Source: Aureliella sp046290675 (GTDB taxonomy: Bacteria > Planctomycetota > Planctomycetia > Pirellulales > Pirellulaceae). Taken from it: a stretch of DNA of 64,000 nt. Position 1 is the first letter of the stretch. Each line of letters starts with the position of its first letter. Where the stretch lies: positions 744,001 through 808,000 of the forward strand of contig JBKAHA010000003.1 in the NCBI GenBank assembly GCA_046290675.1, in the 5' to 3' direction. A program made the translations under genes and the position numbers. The notes under the pieces were generated by a model. It did not search any database, had not been told where the DNA came from, and saw only the letters and a list, made by a program, of their open reading frames with translations. This document shows positions 44,256-52,203 of this stretch, in pieces.

Positions 44256-45782
44256 ATGATACGCAACTGTTTAATCTGCTTATGTCTGTTTGTTGTTTCA
44301 GCATTTTGCCGCGATTCGGATGCTGCGGAGAGGAATGTGCTCTTCATCATCACCGATGATGAAAGTCCGACATTGGGTTGTTACGGAGACTCTGCTGCTG
44401 CGACACCTGCGATTGATGCGATCGCCAGGGACGGTTTGATTTTTCGAAATGCATTTGCCACAACCGCCTCATGCAGCGCTAGCCGAAGCGTGGTGATGAG
44501 CGGTTTGCATAATCACCGCAACGGACAGTTCGGACACCAACATCACTACCACAAATTTGCATCCTTCCATGACGTAGTTTCGCTTTCACTGCCTCGCGTG
44601 ATGCAGCGGGCCGGATATCGGACCGGGCATATAGGTAAATACCACGTTGCACCGGAGACGGTTTATCAGTTTGAAACGTACTTGAAGGGGAATGGCCGAA
44701 ACGCCGTGCAGATGGCGGAAGCAAGTCGGGATTTTCTTACTGATCGAGAAGATGAGAGGCCATTCTTTCTCTACTTCGCTACTTCGGATCCGCATCGGGG
44801 CGGCGGCAAGGACAAGACGTCCAAGCTGGAACTCAAAGCAGATTTGTTCGGTAATAAACCCAATCGCGGCACGCACGAGGGCGTCGAGGAAGTGTTCTTC
44901 GATCCCGCCGATGTTGTGATTCCACCTTTCTTGCCGGATACACCTGAAGCTCGGGAGGAGCTGGCTCAGTACTATCAGTCCTGCTCGCGGATTGATTCTG
45001 GTGTCGCAAGGCTGGTTGAGATTCTGAAGGAAGCCGGTGTCTATGACAAAACACTGATTGTTTTTACTAGCGATCATGGAATGGCCTTTGCCGGTGGCAA
45101 GACAACTGTCTACGAAGGCGGTTTGAGAGTACCGATGGTGGTACGCGATCCTTATCAACCCAAACGCGGCGTCGAATCCGATGCATTGGTCAGTCACATC
45201 GATATCACGCCAACACTTCTGGATTTCGCCGGCGGATTGGATCACAACAAGAATGGTCCGAGAAAGCCCCTCAGTGCAAAGAAGTTTTGGGCCGAACGCG
45301 GCGAAGCCCTGAAAGAGAACCGCAACGGCGGTAAGCCATTCGAAAGCTACCATGGCCGATCTTGGCTGCATTGCCTTTCTCATCCTCACGAGAAGCATCA
45401 CGAGACGATCTTCGCTTCGCATACGTTTCATGAGATCCAGATGTATTACCCGATGCGCGTGATACGAGATGATGAGTACAAACTCATCTGGAACATTGCG
45501 TATCCGTTGCCCTATCCGTTCGCATCGGATCTTTGGGCCGCTAGCAGTTGGCAGGCTCAGTTAGCCAAGGGCAAAGACGCACCCTACGGCAAGATGACGG
45601 TGGATCAATACGTTCATCGCCCTGAGTTCGAACTCTTTGACATGACGAAAGATCCGCACGAGACGACGAATCTGGCCACGATGGACGAATACGCGGATGT
45701 GCTTGAGAGCTACAAAAAGCGTTTGAAAAAAATGCAACGAGAAATGCAAGATCCGTGGATCATGAAGTGGGATTACGAGTAG
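44256..45782 (+). CDS. Exported sulfatase with C-S-A-S-R active site (sulfamidase-like)
   Basis: 508 residues with a short signal peptide (LICLCLFVVSAFCRDSDA). FIITDDESPTLGCYG gives the metal-binding Asp pair. The formylglycine motif is CSASR (Cys73), with Ala where most type I sulfatases have Pro. GLHNHRNGQFGHQHH, IGKYHV and FTSDHGMAFAGGKTTVYEGGLRVPMVV resemble heparan N-sulfatase-type enzymes. The motif may still be matured, since bacterial members with Ala are known, but this is not certain. A ribosome-binding site AAGGTGA precedes the ATG. Confidence 0.9.
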   Translation: MIRNCLICLCLFVVSAFCRDSDAAERNVLFIITDDESPTLGCYGDSAAATPAIDAIARDGLIFRNAFATTASCSASRSVVMSGLHNHRNGQFGHQHHYHKFASFHDVVSLSLPRVMQRAGYRTGHIGKYHVAPETVYQFETYLKGNGRNAVQMAEASRDFLTDREDERPFFLYFATSDPHRGGGKDKTSKLELKADLFGNKPNRGTHEGVEEVFFDPADVVIPPFLPDTPEAREELAQYYQSCSRIDSGVARLVEILKEAGVYDKTLIVFTSDHGMAFAGGKTTVYEGGLRVPMVVRDPYQPKRGVESDALVSHIDITPTLLDFAGGLDHNKNGPRKPLSAKKFWAERGEALKENRNGGKPFESYHGRSWLHCLSHPHEKHHETIFASHTFHEIQMYYPMRVIRDDEYKLIWNIAYPLPYPFASDLWAASSWQAQLAKGKDAPYGKMTVDQYVHRPEFELFDMTKDPHETTNLATMDEYADVLESYKKRLKKMQREMQDPWIMKWDYE

Positions 45783-45844
45783 CGTAAGGCCAGGTCATGC
45801 TTTGCCAAATCCGAACACGTTCGAAAAAAGTATTGAGTTCCCCC

Positions 45845-47614
45845 ATGAGACAATTCAAGCCATTTCTTACTTGCGCTGCACTACTGATGGCTCCGCTGGC
45901 GATCCCGGTGTTGAAGGCCAATGCGGAGCGTCCAAACGTCATCGTGATCATGAGTGACGATCAAGGAGGCGGAGACTACGGTTTTCTCGGGAATGAAGTC
46001 ATCCGTACGCCTCATTTAGATGCGATGTACGGCCGCAGCGCGTTGCTGAGCAATTTCTACGTTAGTCCCGTCTGCGCACCGACTCGCGCTTGCCTCATGA
46101 CGGGACGCTACAACTATCGCACGCGATGCATCGACACGTTCGTCGGCCGAGCCATGATGGACCCTGACGAGTTGACCATCGCAGAATTGTTGAGCGAAGC
46201 GGGCTACCAGACGGGGATCTACGGCAAATGGCATCTGGGCGACAACTACCCGATGCGGCCAATGGACCAGGGGTTCCAGGAGAGTCTCGTTCACCGTGGT
46301 GGTGGCATTGGCCAGCCATCGGATCCGATCGGTGCGGAAGGAAAATATACTGATCCAACACTGATCAAGAATGGTGTTGAGACGCCCATGAAGGGGTACT
46401 GCACCGACATTTATTTTGATGCGGCAATGGACTTCATCGCACGTTCTGTGACCGAAAAGAAGAGCTTCTTCACTTACATCGCCACGAACGCACCGCACGG
46501 TCCCTTTCATGACGTTCCCCAGGAGCTTTATGAAGAGTATCGGGACGTTGATTTCAGTCCGATCCTCGTCCGCAAACTTGGGAAAGATCTTCTCGCGTCC
46601 GAGTCGGATAAGCTAGCTCGAATCGCGGCGATGATCACCAATATCGATGATAATGTTGGACGCCTTTTCAAAAAGCTAGACGAGCTGGGGGTTCGCGAAA
46701 ACACCATCGTGATGTACCTCAACGATAACGGTCCCAACTCAATGCGTTACGTTGGCAACATGCGAGGAATGAAGTCTCATGTCGACAACGGAGGAATCCG
46801 CTCGCCACTGCTCTTCCATTGGCCTGCTCGTGTTTCTGCAACGACTCAATGTGAGCAGTTGAGCGCGCATATCGACTTGCTGCCGACCATTATGGCGGCT
46901 TGTGAAGTTCAGTTGCCGATGGATCGCAAAATCGACGGCAGGAGTTTCCTTCCGCTACTGACCGGTGAACGAAATGAACTTCCGCAACGGCAGCTGGCAG
47001 TGCAAACGCATCGTGGAAACGTACCGCAAAAATTTCATCATTTTGCGTTCCATGAAGGACCATGGAAATTGGTTCACCCCAGTGGGTTTGGGAAGGAGAA
47101 ATTCGACGGCGAACCGAAACTCGAACTTTACAACTTAGAAGACGATCCCAAGCAGCAAGTGAACCTCTCGCAAAAGCACCCCGACGTGTTTGCTCGGCTC
47201 AAGAAGAGCTATGAGCGATGGTTCGCGGATGTCAGTTCAACGCGGCCAGACAACTATGCGCCGCCAAGGATCGTCATCGGTACCAATCATGAACCCGAAA
47301 GCGTGTTAACACGCCAGGATTGGCGGCATGAAACGGGCCAAGTCTGGGGAAGAAAATCGAATGGATTCTGGCTCTTGGAAGCTCCCGAATCGGGGGTCTA
47401 CGATGTCGAGCTGATTTTTGCTGGCGGACATCCCGCCGGGAAGGCGACCATTAAGGCAGGTCGTATTGAACAAACAACGGAAGTTTCGGCCGACGATTTG
47501 CGTGGCCATATCTCGCAGATTGTGATTCCAGCTGGCAAACTACGTTTTTCCGTGACCGTCAATTTCGATGGCAAGTCGCAAGGACCACATCAGGTCGTCC
47601 TGAGTAAAAGGTAA
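45845..47614 (+). CDS. Exported sulfatase with C-terminal beta domain
   Basis: 590 residues with a signal peptide (MRQFKPFLTCAALLMAPLAIPVLKANA). MSDDQGGGDYGFLGNEV, formylglycine motif CAPTR (Cys77), YGKWHLGDNYPMRPMDQGF and DNGPNSMRYVGNMRGMKSHVDNGGIRSPLLFHWP are typical. The last 130 residues (about 450-590; WRHETGQVWGRKSN, YDVELIFAGGHPAGKATIKAG) form an extra beta-rich module, perhaps carbohydrate-binding. ATG 45797 is an alternative start but would give a poor signal peptide. It is 62 bases after the preceding sulfatase and probably cotranscribed. Confidence 0.92.
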   Translation: MRQFKPFLTCAALLMAPLAIPVLKANAERPNVIVIMSDDQGGGDYGFLGNEVIRTPHLDAMYGRSALLSNFYVSPVCAPTRACLMTGRYNYRTRCIDTFVGRAMMDPDELTIAELLSEAGYQTGIYGKWHLGDNYPMRPMDQGFQESLVHRGGGIGQPSDPIGAEGKYTDPTLIKNGVETPMKGYCTDIYFDAAMDFIARSVTEKKSFFTYIATNAPHGPFHDVPQELYEEYRDVDFSPILVRKLGKDLLASESDKLARIAAMITNIDDNVGRLFKKLDELGVRENTIVMYLNDNGPNSMRYVGNMRGMKSHVDNGGIRSPLLFHWPARVSATTQCEQLSAHIDLLPTIMAACEVQLPMDRKIDGRSFLPLLTGERNELPQRQLAVQTHRGNVPQKFHHFAFHEGPWKLVHPSGFGKEKFDGEPKLELYNLEDDPKQQVNLSQKHPDVFARLKKSYERWFADVSSTRPDNYAPPRIVIGTNHEPESVLTRQDWRHETGQVWGRKSNGFWLLEAPESGVYDVELIFAGGHPAGKATIKAGRIEQTTEVSADDLRGHISQIVIPAGKLRFSVTVNFDGKSQGPHQVVLSKR

Positions 47615-47699
47615 GCTACTCGAAGCGACCGTGAATCCTATGTAAGTTTGTGAGTTTCGGTTTCGAGGTAAATTTTTCCTCTGGTTGATGTGATTCGTT

Positions 47700-49529
47700 T
47701 TGACCACCATCCTTGGCATTTCCGCGTACTACCACGACTCGGCGGCGGCGCTGATTCGCGACGGTGAAGTCGTTGCGGCTGCGAGCGAGGAAAGGTTTAC
47801 GCGCAAGAAGCACGACGATGGGTTCCCAACCCACGCAGTGCAGGCGTGCTTGGACATCGCCGGCATCAAGATTGGTGATGTCGACCATGTTGGCTTTTAC
47901 GAGAAGCCGTGGTTAAAGTTTGATCGGCTCTTGGAGACCTATCTCGCTTACGCTCCTCGAGGTTATCGCAGCTTTGCCAAAGCCATCCCGGTTTGGCTGC
48001 AATCCAAGTTGTTTCAGGCTCGTGCAATTCGAAGAGAACTGGGGCCCGAGTTTCGTAGGCGCCGGTTGGTCTTTTGCGAGCATCATGAGTCGCACGCCGC
48101 GAGTGCTTTCTTCCCGAGCCCGTTCGAAGAGGCGGCGATACTGACAATCGACGGCGTCGGCGAATGGGCCACGACGACTTGGGGAGTCGGACGCGGCAAC
48201 CGAATCGATCTTCGTGCGGAAATTCACTTTCCACATTCGCTAGGCCTGCTTTATTCTGCGTTCACTTATTTCTGCGGCTTTCGGGTCAACTCGGGCGAAT
48301 ACAAGTTGATGGGACTGGCTCCCTATGGAGAGCCAAAATATGCGGATGTGATTCGTGAGCGACTTGTCGACGTGTTCGATGACGGCAGCTTCCGATTGAA
48401 CATGGACTATTTCACTTACGCACACACGCTCCGCATGACGGGTGCCAAGCTCGAGAATCTGTTGGGAGTCCAGAGACGCGAACCTGAATCGCCAGTACGC
48501 GAAGTGGATATGGATCTGGCTGCCAGCATTCAACTTGTGACCGAAGAGATCGTGTTGAAGCTAGCGAGTTTCGTTCACGCCGAAACGGGAGCTAAATCGC
48601 TATGCATGGCCGGTGGTGTCGCATTGAACTGCGTAGCCAATGGCAGGCTAAGCCGTGAAGGCCCCTTCGAAAGAATCTGGGTACAACCTGCTGCCGGAGA
48701 TGCCGGAGGCGCGCTGGGGACGGCTTGGTTCATCTGGCACCAGTTGCTCGGGCGAGAGCGAGTTGTGAAGCAGCCCGATGGACAGAATGGTTCTTTACTC
48801 GGCACACAAGTAGAGTCCGATGAAATGGCTGAACTTGAACAGCAAGGTGCTGTATTTCATCGTTTCGGCGATGAGCCATTAATGGCACGCGTTGTCGAGT
48901 TGTTGCAGTCGGGCAATGTGGTTGGATGGGTCCAGGGGCCGATGGAGTACGGCCCACGCGCATTAGGGAGCCGAAGCATTCTGGGCGATCCGCGAAGCCC
49001 CGAGATGCAGACGACGATGAACGTCAAAATTAAATTTCGCGAGTCCTTCCGGCCTTTCGCACCTGCCGTCTTGGAAGAGCACGCGAGCGAATGTTTCGAG
49101 ATGCCTGCCGGCGAAACTAGTCCGTACATGTTGTTTTGTCACGATGTTCGCGAAGGACGCAGGTTACCCATTGATGAGACCGTGCCGAGAGGGATCGAGA
49201 GAGTCCGGCAATTGCGGAGTGATTTGCCCGCGATTACTCACCTAGATTATTCCGCTCGCGTACAAACGGTTGGCCAAGACCGTCACCCAAGGTTTCATCA
49301 GTTGCTCAAGGCATTTCATCAAGCCACGGGATGCCCGGCGCTGATCAATACAAGCTTCAACGTGCGTGGTGAGCCAATTGTGCAGTCAGCTGCGGACGCA
49401 TATCGTTGTTTCTTAGCCACCCATATGGATGCGTTGGTGATTGAAGACTGCTTATTCCTGCGTGATGAACAACCCGAATCGGCCACAGTCGCGAGCGCCG
49501 AGTATTTGTCGGACTTGGCTCCGGACTAG
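47700..49529 (+). CDS. NodU/CmcH-type carbamoyltransferase
   Basis: A 609-residue enzyme that transfers a carbamoyl group from carbamoyl phosphate to a hydroxyl group through a carbamoyl-adenylate. The N-terminal Kae1-like part starts with ILGISAYYHDSAAALIRDG and holds HHESHAASAFFPSPF (metal and adenylate site). The C-terminal part has GGVALNCVANGRL, EYGPRALGSRSIL and NVRGEPIV. It starts with TTG 47700, with no other suitable start. The next gene is SxtJ-like, a known neighbour of such enzymes. Substrate unknown: sugar, lipid or secondary metabolite. Confidence 0.93.
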   Translation: MTTILGISAYYHDSAAALIRDGEVVAAASEERFTRKKHDDGFPTHAVQACLDIAGIKIGDVDHVGFYEKPWLKFDRLLETYLAYAPRGYRSFAKAIPVWLQSKLFQARAIRRELGPEFRRRRLVFCEHHESHAASAFFPSPFEEAAILTIDGVGEWATTTWGVGRGNRIDLRAEIHFPHSLGLLYSAFTYFCGFRVNSGEYKLMGLAPYGEPKYADVIRERLVDVFDDGSFRLNMDYFTYAHTLRMTGAKLENLLGVQRREPESPVREVDMDLAASIQLVTEEIVLKLASFVHAETGAKSLCMAGGVALNCVANGRLSREGPFERIWVQPAAGDAGGALGTAWFIWHQLLGRERVVKQPDGQNGSLLGTQVESDEMAELEQQGAVFHRFGDEPLMARVVELLQSGNVVGWVQGPMEYGPRALGSRSILGDPRSPEMQTTMNVKIKFRESFRPFAPAVLEEHASECFEMPAGETSPYMLFCHDVREGRRLPIDETVPRGIERVRQLRSDLPAITHLDYSARVQTVGQDRHPRFHQLLKAFHQATGCPALINTSFNVRGEPIVQSAADAYRCFLATHMDALVIEDCLFLRDEQPESATVASAEYLSDLAPD

Positions 49530-49585
49530 GTGGCCCAACATTTCAGCTCTTTGACTCTGATTTTAATAGAATACAGGACAACATT

Positions 49586-49993
49586 TTGCCGCTGATTGAT
49601 CTCAACTCGAAACCATCTCCGACGATGCAGCGTTGGTTTGGTCTTTCTCTCGCGGCATTCTTAGGGTTGCTTGCGTGGCTATTGCCATTGTCTGCCAATG
49701 GGCAGATCACACTCGGCTGCATCGCCGCTGTGGTCGCCGTAGCTTACTACGCGGTGAGGTCCTTGCAGATTCCGACGATTCGAGGCTGGCAGTATCTGAC
49801 ATTTCCAATCGCGTTCGTAGTCAGTCACCTGCTTTTGTTGCTGACCTACTACTGCGTCTTCTTGCCCATTGGGCTACTTCTGCGGGCGACGGGATACGAT
49901 CCATTGCATCTGAAAGCGAAGTCTTCCGACGATTCTACGTGGATTCCCAAAAGTCCAAAGTCAGATGCGGCGAGCTATTTCAAACAGTATTAG
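49586..49993 (+). CDS. SxtJ-like small membrane protein
   Basis: 135 residues with four hydrophobic segments (about 14-34, 39-57, 70-90, 92-104) and a hydrophilic C-terminus with DPLHLK, STWIPKSPK and YFKQY. This pattern matches SxtJ, encoded next to carbamoyltransferases in the saxitoxin cluster and in many unrelated genomes. Its role is unknown; it may anchor the carbamoyltransferase to the membrane. A TTG start follows an AGGA by about ten bases. The usual third member, a short DUF5989-type protein, is not seen. Confidence 0.75.
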   Translation: MPLIDLNSKPSPTMQRWFGLSLAAFLGLLAWLLPLSANGQITLGCIAAVVAVAYYAVRSLQIPTIRGWQYLTFPIAFVVSHLLLLLTYYCVFLPIGLLLRATGYDPLHLKAKSSDDSTWIPKSPKSDAASYFKQY

Positions 49994-50016
49994 TGCGATG
50001 GATGATCGGCGTTGCA

Positions 50017-50133
50017 GGCTTTGTTGAAGCCGGAACGGCGGTCGCAGGGTGAAACTTCGGCGTGATGATGTCTTCGGACTCGTCTCAGCCATTGGTGCCT
50101 GTCTTGGCGTTGCCGCGCTCCCTTGTTGCCGGC
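50017..50133. repeat. 117-bp imperfect direct repeat, copy 1
   Basis: Pairs with the copy at 50222-50337. The first 20 bases (GGCTTTGTTGAAGCCGGAAC) are identical and palindromic (GGCTT/AAGCC around TGTTG). The remainder is about four-fifths identical by hand alignment. It lies in the gap between the SxtJ-like and P450 genes and ends near GCTCCCTTGTTGCCGGC. Confidence 0.85.
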
Positions 50134-50221
50134 CTACATTCGGCTGTCGGTTAGGTGGTTCGGCGTCCTCTCTTTTTTGTGCGCTCTGTGTCTTTTGTGG
50201 CAATCGATACTCAGGGTTCCC

Positions 50222-50337
50222 GGCTTTGTTGAAGCCGGAACATCGGTCGCAGGTTGGAACTTCGGCGGGATGAAGTCTAAGTTCTTGTCGCAACCATTGG
50301 TGCCGTTATGGCAGCGAGGTGCTCCCTTCTTGTCGGC
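50222..50337. repeat. 116-bp imperfect direct repeat, copy 2
   Basis: Second copy of the element at 50017-50133. Its palindrome is extended to a 9-10-bp arm (CGGCTT/AAGCCG with flanking TTCC/GGAA). The two copies start 205 bases apart and end with GCTCCCTT[CG]TTG. No coding potential is evident. Confidence 0.85.
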
Positions 50338-50466
50338 ACCGAAACGCGACAATCTGCCTGATCGAAATGAACGGCTACGGATCGGAAGAACTGCTAGGCT
50401 GACTCTGTCCACGGATGAGGGCAGTGACTCAAGCCATGGCCCTAACTCAAGTCGAGAGTGACGTGC

Positions 50467-51834
50467 ATGAATGCAGCGGAATTGAATGCGATGCCAGGGA
50501 AGAAACCGAGTCGGGACAAGTCCGTACCGCCTGGCCCCACAAGCCCTAAGTTTTTCAACACGATGAAAGTGCTTCGCAATCCGCGCGCGGCCTTCGAGAC
50601 TTGGGTTGCCGAATATGGTGACCCTTTCTTCGTTCACGCACTGAACGGACCAATCGTGGTCACCGGGCGGCCGGAACTGATCAAGGAAGTTTTCGCACAA
50701 GATACCTCCAAGTTCGAAGTCTTTGGCGAACGAGCTATTCGGCCGATGCTTGGTCCAGGTTCGATGTTGATGCTCGATGGGGAAAAGCATCGCCGCGAGC
50801 GGAAGCTTGTGATGCCTATGTTTCACGGTAGCCGAATGAAAGCCTATGGGGACATCATTCGAATTGCGACTCTCGATGCCATGGAAGCCGTCGCGGACCG
50901 ATCATCGTTTGAGATGATTTCTGTTGCGACAGATGTTTCGCTCAAAGTGATCGCGCAAGCGATACTTGGCGGTGATCAGTCTGGGACGACTGACCGGCTT
51001 ACGCGGTTGGCTCGGGAGACAATTGATAAGTCGCTTCCCATTTTGTTCTTCTCGCCGCGAACCCAAATCTCGTTTATGGGGCTCAGTCCCTGGGATCGAT
51101 TTACCAAAGCCCGTCGAACGCTGCGAGAAGCTTTCGACGATGAATTGGAGAGGCGACAGAAGGATCCGCAACCAAGAGAAGACATCCTGACGATGCTGCT
51201 CGATGCCCGTTACGAAGACGGCGAAGCGATGTCGAAGGAGCATCTCTACGATGAACTTGGCACCTTCCTTATGGCCGGCCATGAAACGACGGCAATCAGC
51301 TTGTCATGGGCAATCTATTTTCTGCTCACAAATCCGGAGCCATTAGAGCAACTCAAGCAAGAGCTGGCTGGTGGCGATACGAGTGATCCAGCAACTCTAG
51401 CTACGCTTCCGTATTTGAAAGCAGTCGTCTCGGAGACGCTTCGCTTGAACCCGATCGTGACGGAAGTGCTGCGTGTCCTGCGATCGCCCATGGAGCTGGG
51501 GGGATACGAAATCCCCGCGGGGTTCGCAGTCGCTCCGGCAGCGGCGCTCACGCACTACCGTGAAGACCTTTATCCTGAGCCCGAGCGGTTTCGGCCTGAG
51601 CGATTTTTGGATCGACAGTATTCGTCTTCGGAGTACCTGCCGTTTGGTGGTGGAACGAGGCGATGTGCGGGTGCCGCCTTTGCTCTCTACGAACTGGCGA
51701 TCGCGCTCGGAACGATCGTGACTCACTTCGAACTTGAGCTTCTCGAAAAGACCCCCGTCGTACCGAAACGTCGTAACGTCGTGATGGGGCCGTCCACGGG
51801 CGTCCTAGTTCGAGTAACGGAGAAGAATCAATAA
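50467..51834 (+). CDS. Cytochrome P450
   Basis: A 455-residue class I-type bacterial P450 without membrane anchor. I-helix oxygen-activation motif AGHETT (270-275), K-helix ETLR (Glu323-Arg326), the PERF-type segment PERFRPERF, and the heme-ligand loop FGGGTRRCAGAAF with Cys400. It should use ferredoxin and NAD(P)H to hydroxylate a lipid or terpenoid; no redox partner is encoded here. Start GTG 50458 or ATG 50467. The upstream carbamoyltransferase and SxtJ genes hint at a tailoring pathway, but the repeat-rich 470-base gap argues against one operon. Confidence 0.93.
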   Translation: MNAAELNAMPGKKPSRDKSVPPGPTSPKFFNTMKVLRNPRAAFETWVAEYGDPFFVHALNGPIVVTGRPELIKEVFAQDTSKFEVFGERAIRPMLGPGSMLMLDGEKHRRERKLVMPMFHGSRMKAYGDIIRIATLDAMEAVADRSSFEMISVATDVSLKVIAQAILGGDQSGTTDRLTRLARETIDKSLPILFFSPRTQISFMGLSPWDRFTKARRTLREAFDDELERRQKDPQPREDILTMLLDARYEDGEAMSKEHLYDELGTFLMAGHETTAISLSWAIYFLLTNPEPLEQLKQELAGGDTSDPATLATLPYLKAVVSETLRLNPIVTEVLRVLRSPMELGGYEIPAGFAVAPAAALTHYREDLYPEPERFRPERFLDRQYSSSEYLPFGGGTRRCAGAAFALYELAIALGTIVTHFELELLEKTPVVPKRRNVVMGPSTGVLVRVTEKNQ

Positions 51835-52203
51835 CGCCGTCGGACCGTCTGCTGTATTGGGGATCGGCTTGGATGACCGCAGGGCCAACCAAAGGTTTCC
51901 ACCGTTGTGATTGGCTCTACCCGGGCTAGCGCATGATGTCCCCCCGAAATTCTTCGCTGAACTAGGAATGCGAAGTGAAATGGAATCTTACAATTTCAAA
52001 CTCCCAATAGCCTTAGTTAGACGACGAGTTGCAAGCGGGGCGCTCGAAATTGGATTACGATGTGGGACGCATTCAGGTCCCGCATGCGAACAGACCGGAC
52101 GCCTCGGCTAGAGCGTTAGAACACAGCGAAGAATGAGTCCACTGTCCGATTCTGGGCCTAGCCGCGCTAGCATCCCCTCCACTTTCCAAACGATGGTCCA
52201 CCC
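51835..52203. other. Intergenic gap, nothing recognised
   Basis: About 370 bases between the P450 and PhoD-like genes. A 66-codon open frame (51911-52111) has no ribosome-binding site or similarity that I can see. No repeat, RNA or terminator is apparent. Confidence 0.5.

Noticed and set aside
44586..45431. 281-codon minus-strand frame
   Set aside because: Antisense to a sulfatase with complete active-site motifs; GC-rich codon positions explain the long frame.
32235..47614. Single polysaccharide-utilisation operon
   Set aside because: The sulfatases are on both strands, separated by terminators and unrelated genes; no SusC/SusD or glycoside hydrolase is present.
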